A program made the position numbers and the translations under genes. From an uncultured Paracoccaceae bacterium (GTDB taxonomy: Bacteria; Pseudomonadota; Alphaproteobacteria; Rhodobacterales; Rhodobacteraceae): 12,697 bases of DNA. Shown here piece by piece: positions 7,063 through 12,697 of the stretch. The notes beneath the pieces are model-generated. The model did not search any database. It saw only the letters and a list, made by a program, of their open reading frames with translations, and was not told the origin of the DNA. The stretch covers positions 1-12,697 of the forward strand of contig CALCPC010000424.1 in assembly GCA_937900975.1 (NCBI GenBank), given 5' to 3'. Positions within the stretch are counted from its first letter, which is position 1. Each line of letters begins with the position of its first letter.

Positions 7063-8802
7063 CTAAACGTCTCTCCGCGCGGGCCCCGCTGCACTGTCCG
7101 CGCGCACCAGGCTCCAATTCAGCGTGGCGTTATGGGTCAAGGCACGGGCCCGGACGACAATCTGGCGCGTGCGCTGCGGTTCGGGCGCTTCGGGGTCGAG
7201 ATAAGCGCTGGTCTCAAGCTCGATCAGACCGCCGGCTTGGCGAAACGTCCACAGCTCACCATTGGCGAGCCGAAGCGTCAGCCGGTCGGCGGCGGGGTCG
7301 TGCTCAACAGCAACTTCTGGGTGCAGGTGGAAGTGAAGCGACAGCGCAACGCCCAGCTTCTCGGCGCCTTTGATGCGCTGCTGAAAGCGCCGCTCGCTTT
7401 TTTGGTCGGGGGCGAGCAGCACATCCTCGCCATGCACCTCCGCCCCAAGGGCCGAGACGAAAAACCGCCGCTCATGCACAAGACCGTAGTCTTGAAGATA
7501 TCCGTCATGGCGGGCCTGCAGCCACATCCCGGTATGGTCGCGCGCCTGGCTGACGGTGACCATGCTGGGGCGCGTCATCAACAGCGCAGGACCAGCCCGG
7601 TCGTCGCGGCCCTTCGGCGTCAGCTGCGACGACGAGGTTTTGTCAAGCGCCAGGGTGTTGTGCGCCGCCGTCGTACGGGGCGACCGCGCCCAAGCGGCGC
7701 CAAAGGTGGCGCCGGGGCCGACATTGACCAAAACGGGCCGCCGGCCCGACGACATCTCGAAGCTAAGCGTGCTGGCATGGCCCGACACCGCGTCGGCGCC
7801 CCCGGGCGGACGCCCGCAATCCATGATCGCCACCACCCGCCCGCCATGCAACCGGACAAAGCCCATATGCGGCTCTTCGCTCGGGCGGCGGCGGGTTCGG
7901 GCCTGGGCCAGGGCGCGGTCCAACCGCGCCGTCCCCGCCGCGCCGCCACCGTGAAACCGCGCCAGAGAGCCGTCGCCGTGGCGCACCGTGCGCAGTGTCA
8001 GCGCCATCGCATCGATGCCGCGCATCAAGGCGCCACCCCGCGGCTTGCCAGCGGCCAGCAAAACATCGCGCGTGCGGATCAGATCCTCAAGAACGGCCAG
8101 CGCTGCGGCGGGGTTGCGGGCGCTCAGCGCACCATGCGGCAGAAGATGCTCTGAGATCTGACGCTCCAAAATCGCGCTATACTCCGCTTCCTCTGCCTCA
8201 AAGCCCTTCAGACAGGCCGCGGCACCCACGATCCCGGCCAAGCACTTTAACCGCCGGTCCGGCAGCGGCTCAGAAGTCCAGCAACTCATCGCATAGGCAA
8301 GGTGCAAGGGCAGCGTGTCGGTCAAACGCGCCCCGGTTTGATCGGTCAGCGCAGGCTCAAGAAATGGCAGCGCGGAAAGCAGGTTTTCCAAACGCCGCGC
8401 GGCCACCGGCGCATCCCAGCCCGGCCCGCTGCCATCGGCAAACCGGTCGAGCCAGCCCAGCGACCAGGCCAAGGCACGCAGCCGCGCGGGTTTCGACCCC
8501 AGCGCGGCAAAGTCTTGCAACCAATCGAAGGCGTGCAGCCCGTGATCGAAGGGCGGGTCCAGCGGGTCATCCCACGGTGTCGCGGCCTCCACGGAAAAGT
8601 GTCGCCCGCCCAGCACCAGATCGCCGTGAAGCGCCGCCCGCCCCCGCTCAAAATCGCCGGGCCGCAAGGGCGGCAGATGCGACAGGCCGGCAAACCCGCG
8701 CGTGTCCGCCAGATTGCGCACCACGGCCCGGTGCGCGGCGTCGGCGCTGCGATCCGTAAGCCGGGCAAGCCGGCCGAAGATCGAGGGAAGGGAACCGGAC
8801 AT
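7063..8802 (-). CDS. Heparinase II/III-family protein
   Basis: A 579-residue protein of the heparinase II/III-like superfamily, whose characterised members are polysaccharide lyases acting on uronic-acid polymers. The N-terminal half is helical (toroid-like; repeated Leu/Ala/Trp helices at about 90-270). The C-terminal half holds the family's beta-sandwich signatures: RSPRTTAAHNTLALD (HNT at 381-383), ARHDGYLQDYGLVHERR (about 430-446) and SLHFHLHPEVAVE (488-500). There is no signal peptide, so it appears cytoplasmic, unlike secreted lyases. The open frame continues antisense-free to 9501 but that stretch overlaps rsmB; the ATG at 8800-8802 fits the protein's N-terminus (MSGSLPSIFGR). No strong ribosome site is seen before it. 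It follows rsmB by 65 bp. The substrate cannot be inferred; a role in wall or exopolysaccharide turnover is only a guess. Confidence 0.87.
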   Translation of the reverse strand: MSGSLPSIFGRLARLTDRSADAAHRAVVRNLADTRGFAGLSHLPPLRPGDFERGRAALHGDLVLGGRHFSVEAATPWDDPLDPPFDHGLHAFDWLQDFAALGSKPARLRALAWSLGWLDRFADGSGPGWDAPVAARRLENLLSALPFLEPALTDQTGARLTDTLPLHLAYAMSCWTSEPLPDRRLKCLAGIVGAAACLKGFEAEEAEYSAILERQISEHLLPHGALSARNPAAALAVLEDLIRTRDVLLAAGKPRGGALMRGIDAMALTLRTVRHGDGSLARFHGGGAAGTARLDRALAQARTRRRPSEEPHMGFVRLHGGRVVAIMDCGRPPGGADAVSGHASTLSFEMSSGRRPVLVNVGPGATFGAAWARSPRTTAAHNTLALDKTSSSQLTPKGRDDRAGPALLMTRPSMVTVSQARDHTGMWLQARHDGYLQDYGLVHERRFFVSALGAEVHGEDVLLAPDQKSERRFQQRIKGAEKLGVALSLHFHLHPEVAVEHDPAADRLTLRLANGELWTFRQAGGLIELETSAYLDPEAPEPQRTRQIVVRARALTHNATLNWSLVRADSAAGPARRDV

Positions 8803-8867
8803 GGGGTTTGCACCGTGCGCTTTTTCGTGAGGATACCTGAGCTTGCGCCCAGCGTCACCCGGTCGCC

Positions 8868-10145
8868 TTAACGCAGGGTGAGGCAGGTTGCAAAAAATCC
8901 ATCCATTCCCCCCCGCTCCGCCCAATAATCGGGCCGAAGGATCAAGTCGCCGGCCTCCGTCACCCAGTTGTCGTCGATGCCAGCGGGCAAGGGTGCCAAG
9001 TCGACGCGCGCCAACGCCGGGTGGCGTTCCAGCGCGCGGGCGATTTGGCGTGGGCCTTCTTGGGGCAAAAGCGAGCAGGTGCAATAAAGCAGCGTGCCGC
9101 CGGGGTTCAGCCACGTGAGTGCGCGGTCGATCAGCGCCGCTTGCAAGGCCAGAAGCGGGCGCAAATCGGGGTCGGGACGCGCGAAGGGCAGATCGGGGTG
9201 CCGCCGCAGCGTGCCGGTGGCCGAGCAGGGCGCGTCCAGCAGCACGCAATCCCAGCGGCGGTGGGGCGCCCAAGCGCGGGCGTCGGCCGTCACGATCTCG
9301 GCCGACAGGCCAGTTCGGGCCAGGTTTTGGCGCACCCGTGCGAGCCGTGGCGCCGAGACATCCAGCGCCGTGACATGGGCACCAGCGGCGGCAAGCTGCA
9401 GCGTCTTGCCCCCGGGCGCTGCGCAAAGATCCAGGACCGAACGCCCCGCTAAAGGGCCCAACAGCCGCACCGGCATCGCCGCAGCCGCGTCCTGCACCCA
9501 CCAGGCGCCCGCGTCGAACCCCGGTAGGGCCGAGATCTGGCCGCGGCGGGCGAGCCGCAGGCTGCCGGTGGGCAAAAGCTCGGCCCCCAGACTGTCGGCG
9601 AGTGCACGCGCGGTCGCCGGGTCCTTCGGCGTCAAATCGGTGGGCGGGTCCGCCCGGCAGGCGCCCGTAACAGCGGCCAGAACATGGCGCCCCGCCGCCT
9701 TTCGCACCGGCCCGCCGATCCAGGCGGGCAGCGGATCGGGCGGCAAGGCCGGCCAGAGCGCCGGGCCTTCATCCGCCAGACGCCGCCCAACCGCGTTGGC
9801 AAGGCCGGCAAAGCGCCGCGTCGCGGCCCGCGCGCGCATCAACGCAACGCCGGAGTGCACAGCGGCATGGGGCGGTGTGCCGTCGATCAGGATCTCTGCG
9901 GCCATCAGCCGCAGCACATGGCGCGCCGCGGCGGGCGGGCGGCGGCTGAGAAACCCGTCGAGAAGGCTGTCGAGCCGGGCCAGATTGCGCAACACCGCCC
10001 GCGCGCTGGTCTCGGCCCGCGCGCGGGCGGGCGGCGGGATGTCGGCGCCGAGCCCCGCCTCCTTCAGCTCGATCAGCGTCCGCTGGGTGTCCAAGACGCC
10101 GGCCAGAAGCTCAAGCGCCGTCTCGCGGGCGGGATCACCGCTCAC
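8868..10145 (-). CDS. rsmB: RsmB/NOP-family rRNA cytosine-C5 methyltransferase
   Basis: A 425-residue SAM-dependent RNA methyltransferase, predicted to methylate 16S rRNA at C967 (E. coli numbering). The N-terminal ~125 residues form a NusB-like helical RNA-binding domain ([11 protein letters not shown] at the start, AVHSGVALM near 95). The catalytic domain carries the SAM motif CAAPGGKT (241-248), the motif [12 protein letters not shown] with Cys307, and motif [10 protein letters not shown] with the second catalytic Cys357. It starts at GTG 10143-10145, which overlaps the htpX TGA by 4 bp (GTGA), so translation is probably coupled. It ends on TAA at 8868-8870. The exact target base is inferred from family membership; other NOP-family targets are possible. 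Confidence 0.92.
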   Translation of the reverse strand: MSGDPARETALELLAGVLDTQRTLIELKEAGLGADIPPPARARAETSARAVLRNLARLDSLLDGFLSRRPPAAARHVLRLMAAEILIDGTPPHAAVHSGVALMRARAATRRFAGLANAVGRRLADEGPALWPALPPDPLPAWIGGPVRKAAGRHVLAAVTGACRADPPTDLTPKDPATARALADSLGAELLPTGSLRLARRGQISALPGFDAGAWWVQDAAAAMPVRLLGPLAGRSVLDLCAAPGGKTLQLAAAGAHVTALDVSAPRLARVRQNLARTGLSAEIVTADARAWAPHRRWDCVLLDAPCSATGTLRRHPDLPFARPDPDLRPLLALQAALIDRALTWLNPGGTLLYCTCSLLPQEGPRQIARALERHPALARVDLAPLPAGIDDNWVTEAGDLILRPDYWAERGGMDGFFATCLTLR

Positions 10146-11062
10146 CGGTTGCGCGGCACAAAGGGGATCGTGGTGCTGCGTCGGACCGCCGCCGGTTTCG
10201 GCCCGCTTTGCCCCGGACCCGCCATCGCCTCCAACGCTGCGATGCGATTTGCAGCGTTCGGGTGGGTCGAAAAAAGGTTGTCCATCCGCGCGCCCGACAG
10301 GGGATTGACGATGAAAAGATGCGCCATCGCGGGATTACGCTCCACCGCCGGGATCTCCACCGCCGTGCCACCGCCCGCGATCTTGCGCAGCGCATTGGCC
10401 AGCCCCATCGGATCGCCTGCGATCTCGGCGCCCAACCGGTCGGCGGCGTATTCGCGCGTCCGGCTGATCGTCATTTGGATCAGCATCGCGGCCAAGGGCG
10501 CCAGGATCACCGCCAGAAGGATGCCGATCACACCGATGGGTGAGCGTTCGCTGCGGTTGCCGCCAAACATCATTCCGAATTGCAACATCGTCGCAAAGGC
10601 CGAAATCGCGCCCGCGACGGTCGCCGCGACCGTCATGATCAGCGTGTCGCGGTTCTTGATATGCGCAAGCTCATGCGCCATCACACCCGCGACCTCTTCG
10701 CGGTTGAGCCGTTTTAACAGCCCCGTCGTCGCCGCCACCGCGGCGTTGTCCGGATCGCGCCCGGTGGCGAAGGCGTTCGGCTGTTCTGAGCGGATCAAAT
10801 AGACCTTGGGCATCGGCAAATCGGCCGATTTCGCCAATGTTGCGACCAATCGGTGCAACTCTGGCGCGCTCGCAGCCGTCACAGGCTCCGCCCCATTGGC
10901 GCGCAGCGCCAGCGTGTCTGAGTTCCAATAGGCATAGGCATTGGTGGCGAGCGCGAAGACAAGCGCGATCAACAGCCCGGTCCCGCCCCCCGCAATCCAG
11001 CCGGTTGCCAGAAACAGGGCCGTCATCGCAGCCAGCAGGATCATCGTCTTCGCTACATTCAT
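10142..11062 (-). CDS. htpX: HtpX membrane zinc metalloprotease (M48)
   Basis: A 306-residue inner-membrane protease that degrades damaged membrane proteins. Two hydrophobic segments lie at about residues 4-40. The zinc site HELAH is at 130-134, with the third ligand Glu204 in [10 protein letters not shown]. Two further membrane helices occupy about 145-165 and 175-198. The C-terminal [13 protein letters not shown] block is also typical. The start at 11060-11062 is marked by a strong AAGGGAGG ribosome site 6 nt upstream; the frame runs open further upstream to 11398, but that part covers the divergent small gene and is not HtpX. It is the first gene of the minus-strand block and overlaps rsmB by 4 bp. 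The related alphaproteobacterial gene is often stress-induced, but no specific operator is visible here. Confidence 0.96.
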   Translation of the reverse strand: MNVAKTMILLAAMTALFLATGWIAGGGTGLLIALVFALATNAYAYWNSDTLALRANGAEPVTAASAPELHRLVATLAKSADLPMPKVYLIRSEQPNAFATGRDPDNAAVAATTGLLKRLNREEVAGVMAHELAHIKNRDTLIMTVAATVAGAISAFATMLQFGMMFGGNRSERSPIGVIGILLAVILAPLAAMLIQMTISRTREYAADRLGAEIAGDPMGLANALRKIAGGGTAVEIPAVERNPAMAHLFIVNPLSGARMDNLFSTHPNAANRIAALEAMAGPGQSGPKPAAVRRSTTIPFVPRNR

Positions 11063-11122
11063 CGCACGCCTCCCTTGTCCAAGCCCGCCCGCCGCCACAC
11101 TTTGCGCTGCAGAGAGGTAGAT
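11063..11122. promoter_or_regulatory. Divergent intergenic region between htpX and the DUF1674 gene
   Basis: Only 60 bp separate the two start codons. Each gene has a clear ribosome site: GGAGG 6 nt before htpX on the minus strand, and AGAGG 5 nt before the plus-strand gene. For the plus-strand gene, TTGTCC (11075-11080) with CACTTT 17 bp later is a poor promoter candidate. The htpX promoter would have to lie within or beyond the opposing coding region. No palindromic operator is visible. Confidence 0.45.
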
Positions 11123-11311
11123 ATGACGGATTCCAACCCAGAAAAAGAGGCGCGACGCAAAGCGGCGGCGGCCCGCGCCCTGGCCGAGGCGGAAGCGCGG
11201 CGCAAAGAGACGCCAAAGCCGGCGCTGCCGCCAGAGTTGGGGGGACGCGACGGGCCCGAGCCCACACGTTTTGGCGATTGGGAGCGCAAGGGCATCACCA
11301 GCGATTTCTAG
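11123..11311 (+). CDS. DUF1674 / SDHAF4-like succinate dehydrogenase assembly factor
   Basis: A 62-residue protein. The N-terminal half is a charged Ala/Glu/Arg/Lys helix ([20 protein letters not shown]). The C-terminal [20 protein letters not shown] and KGITSDF are the hallmark of DUF1674, the family of eukaryotic Sdh8/SDHAF4, which binds the flavinylated succinate dehydrogenase subunit during assembly. The start at 11123 follows AGAGG by 5 nt; an upstream TTG at 11075 is less likely because the extra residues overlap the htpX ribosome site and look unlike the family. It stands alone on the plus strand, divergent from htpX, and no sdh genes are in view. The function is inferred from the family; confidence in the family is high because the C-terminal motif is distinctive. 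Confidence 0.9.
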   Translation: MTDSNPEKEARRKAAAARALAEAEARRKETPKPALPPELGGRDGPEPTRFGDWERKGITSDF

Positions 11312-11442
11312 CGCCACTACGGCTTTGTTTACCTTTTTGTGCCTCGCCACTTGCCAGAGTTTGGTGGAGTCGCGCGGTGAACTAGCCCACAAGTCCATTG
11401 CTGGTTTTGCTAGAGGTCGACCGGAGGGAGCGGCGCGGCGTC

Positions 11443-11799
11443 ATGGCCGCGCGCGACCTCTCTCAATGTCTTTTGTGGTTCAACCCCGAGGGGCTGGTTG
11501 TCGACGCCAACCCCAACGCGCAAGCGCTGTTCCAGCGCGACCTCAGAGCGATGCAAGCGCTCAACCACGCGACGCTGGTGGGGGAGGATCATCCGGAAAG
11601 CCGGCACTACCAAGCGCATTGGGGTCGGATCCGAGACGGGCTGATCCGCAACGAGGAACGCTCGTTTCGCGATGCTCAGGGCAATGAGATCTGGACCTCC
11701 GTTTCCTATGCGGCGATCCGCAACGGCTCTGGCCGCACCCGTCGGATCCTGGCCATCGTCATCGATCTCTCCCCCTGGTCCTGGCGCCCCAAGGACTAG
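11443..11799 (+). CDS. Short stand-alone PAS-domain protein, probably truncated chemoreceptor-type
   Basis: 118 residues from ATG at 11443, or 133 from an in-frame TTG at 11398. GGAGGGAG lies upstream at 11423-11430, a rather long 12 nt from the ATG. Residues about 5-110 form one PAS domain: LLWFNPEGLVVDANPNA opens it, HYQAHWGRIRDGLIRNEERS and QGNEIWTSVSYAAI form the later core, and RRILAIVIDLS is the usual end. The pattern resembles the first PAS of PAS-linked methyl-accepting chemotaxis proteins, but no output domain follows, so it may be a remnant. The last 22 codons (from 11731) and the stop lie inside the first unit of the tandem repeat array, and the tail PWSWRPKD is repeat sequence. 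It could bind a small molecule or act as an adaptor, but no partner gene is visible. Confidence 0.68.
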   Translation: MAARDLSQCLLWFNPEGLVVDANPNAQALFQRDLRAMQALNHATLVGEDHPESRHYQAHWGRIRDGLIRNEERSFRDAQGNEIWTSVSYAAIRNGSGRTRRILAIVIDLSPWSWRPKD

Positions 11800-12020
11800 C
11801 GCGCGACGCGTGTTTGGCCGCGCGGCCGGGTGCCCCGCACCAGGATAAGCCGCACGGCTGGGTCCCCCGCACCAGGATAAGCCGCGCGGCCCAGCGCCGC
11901 TGGCCAGCGCAACCGGGGTGTCCAGAGGAAGCTACGCCAGACCCTGCCAACACCCCAGGGCCACGCCCCCCGGCGCGCGCTGGTCTTCGGCCCGCCCCGT
12001 GCGGCCCCTGCCACGCTCAA
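11731..12020 (+). repeat. Array unit 1 (includes the PAS gene 3' end)
   Basis: The 290 bp first copy. Its first 69 bp encode the last 22 residues and stop of the PAS gene. It is longer than the others partly because a 32 bp stretch holding ACCAGGATAAG is duplicated within it. Confidence 0.88.
11824..11887 (+). repeat. 32 bp direct duplication inside unit 1
   Basis: Two near-identical 32 bp copies, 11824-11855 and 11856-11887, each with CCGCACCAGGATAAGCCGC. They differ at only a few positions. The other units carry this block once, so the duplication arose in unit 1. A perfect 12 bp palindrome GGCCGCGCGGCC sits at its left edge. Confidence 0.9.
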
Positions 12021-12297
12021 GGCCGCACCCGTCGGAAACCGGCCAACGTCATCGCTCTTTCCCCTGGTCCCGGCGCCCAAAGGATTAACGCACAACGCGT
12101 GTTTGGCCGCGTGGCTGCGTGCCCCGCACAGAGATTAGCTGTACGGCTAAGCAACCCCGCTACCCAACGCCAGGGGGGCGTCCAGAAGCGGCCACGCCAG
12201 ACCCTGCGAACACCCCGGTGGAACAGCCTTCGACGCGCACAGTGTTTTGGCGCGCGCCGTGCTTCGGCGCGCGCCGTGCGGCCCCAGCCAGGCTAAA
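12021..12297 (+). repeat. Array unit 2
   Basis: The 277 bp second copy. It carries the most altered core motif (ACAGAGATTAG at 12128-12138) and an extra short direct repeat near its end (GGCGCGCGCCGTGC at 12249-12262 and 12266-12279). The PAS-like tail has lost its stop codon in the original frame. Confidence 0.87.
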
Positions 12298-12541
12298 GGC
12301 CGCGCCCGTCGGATCCTGGCCATCGTCATCACTCTTTCCCCCTGGTCCTGAAACTCCAAGGACCAACGCACAACGCGTTTTGAGCCGCGCGGCTGGGTGA
12401 CCGGTACCAGGATAAGATGTGCGGCCCAATGGCCCCGCTAGCCTGCGCCAGAGGGGAACCCAGAGGAAGCCACGATAACGCCTGCGAACACCTCGGGGGA
12501 ACAGCCTTGGACGCGCACCGTGCGGCCCCAGCCGGGCTCAA
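12298..12541 (+). repeat. Array unit 3
   Basis: The 244 bp third copy, the shortest complete one. Its first 50 bp are nearly identical to unit 1, so they read GRARRILAIVI then TLSPWS and a stop. ACCAGGATAAG is at 12406-12416 and an AACGCGTT palindrome precedes it. Confidence 0.88.
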
Positions 12542-12697
12542 GGCCGTACCCGTCGGATACCGGCCGTCGTTATCGCTCTTTCCCCCTGGTCCCGGCGCCC
12601 AAAAGTTTAACGCGTTTTGAGCCGCGTCGCTGGGTGACCGACACCAGGATAAGATGTGCGGCCCAGTAACCCCGCTGGCCAGCGCCCGGGGGCGCCC
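12542..12697 (+). repeat. Array unit 4 (cut by window end)
   Basis: At least 156 bp. It resembles unit 3 most closely from AACGCGTTTTGAGCCGCG onward, with a small deletion just before that block. ACCAGGATAAG is at 12643-12653. Whether more units follow cannot be seen. Confidence 0.85.

Larger units (their letters stand above)
11731..12697 (+). repeat. Tandem array of diverged ~245-290 bp units, running off the window
   Basis: Head-to-tail copies begin at 11731, 12021, 12298 and 12542, each with GGCCGNRCCCGTCGGAWMC-like sequence. They share blocks in the same order: the PAS-gene end with CTCTTTCCCCCTGGTCC, an ACGCGT palindrome in a GC-rich context, ACCAGGATAAG (or a variant) about 101-108 bp from the unit start, the block CCTGCGAACACC, and an end with GTGCGGCCCC and CTCAA. 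Unit lengths are 290, 277, 244 and at least 156 bp. The lengths differ modulo 3 and no protein frame is kept through the array, so it appears non-coding apart from the first unit. There is no transposase, and the copies are too long and diverged for CRISPR. Function unknown. This also accounts for the whole gene-free stretch 11800-12697. Confidence 0.9.

Noticed and set aside
8803..9501. Upstream extension of the heparinase-like frame to 812 residues
   Set aside because: It overlaps rsmB on the same strand in another frame, is Arg/Gly/Pro-rich without domains, and the recognisable protein begins at 8802.
11299..11340. Intrinsic terminator after the DUF1674 gene
   Set aside because: Only a 3 bp stem (GCC/GGC) precedes a broken T-rich stretch; too weak to call.
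11063..11398. Upstream extension of htpX and of the antisense frame over the DUF1674 gene
   Set aside because: HtpX begins with its first membrane segment right after the strong ribosome site; the extension is out-of-frame shadow of the plus-strand gene.
11796..12620. Several 60-160 codon open frames on both strands in the repeat array
   Set aside because: No frame is conserved between units, unit lengths differ modulo 3, and the products are low-complexity Arg/Pro/Ala sequence typical of GC-rich non-coding DNA.
11731..12697. CRISPR array or insertion sequence
   Set aside because: Units are 244-290 bp and diverged throughout, without short constant repeats and unique spacers, cas genes, transposase or terminal inverted repeats.

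Overview
The window looks like a GC-rich alphaproteobacterial chromosome, most likely Rhodobacterales (Roseobacter/Rhodobacter type). The evidence is the minus-strand order htpX, rsmB, heparinase-like gene, purH, lspA, DUF3035/BamF lipoprotein and a pair of M16 peptidases, together with a divergent DUF1674 (SDHAF4-type) gene. The BamF and DUF1674 families are typical of Alphaproteobacteria. The taxonomic call is inference from gene content and composition; there is no rRNA here.

Layout. Positions 62-11062 form one long minus-strand block, read from high to low coordinates: htpX (membrane protease) overlaps rsmB (16S rRNA m5C methyltransferase) by 4 bp; a heparinase II/III-like protein follows, then a PAS-GGDEF diguanylate cyclase, purH (last two steps of IMP synthesis), lspA (signal peptidase II), the BamF-like lipoprotein, an unrecognised 134-residue protein, and two M16 peptidase-family genes that overlap by 4 bp. 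On the plus strand, 11123-11311 encodes the SDHAF4-like protein divergently from htpX. It is followed by a short PAS-only protein (11443-11799).

Two genes in the lower part of the block are broken by single in-frame stop codons with no frameshift. lspA has TAA at codon 44, and the catalytic M16 gene has TAG at codon 235. Homologous coding sequence continues in the same frame after each stop. This leaves intact only the M16 partner that lacks the HxxEH zinc site. Sequencing error, recent nonsense mutation and readthrough are all open. Genome-wide stop reassignment is unlikely, because neighbouring genes end normally on TAA and TAG.

The most unusual stretch is 11731-12697, which runs off the window end. 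It is a head-to-tail array of at least four diverged copies of a roughly 245-290 bp unit. Each unit begins with a copy of the last ~70 bp of the PAS gene and continues into non-coding GC-rich sequence with a conserved ACCAGGATAAG motif. The first copy is the actual 3' end of the PAS gene, which suggests the array arose by local amplification from that gene's end. I recognise no transposase, CRISPR array, tRNA or rRNA.

The genes do not form one pathway. They are mainly envelope quality control and lipoprotein biogenesis (htpX, lspA, bamF, M16 pair), ribosome and nucleotide housekeeping (rsmB, purH) and signalling (diguanylate cyclase, PAS protein).
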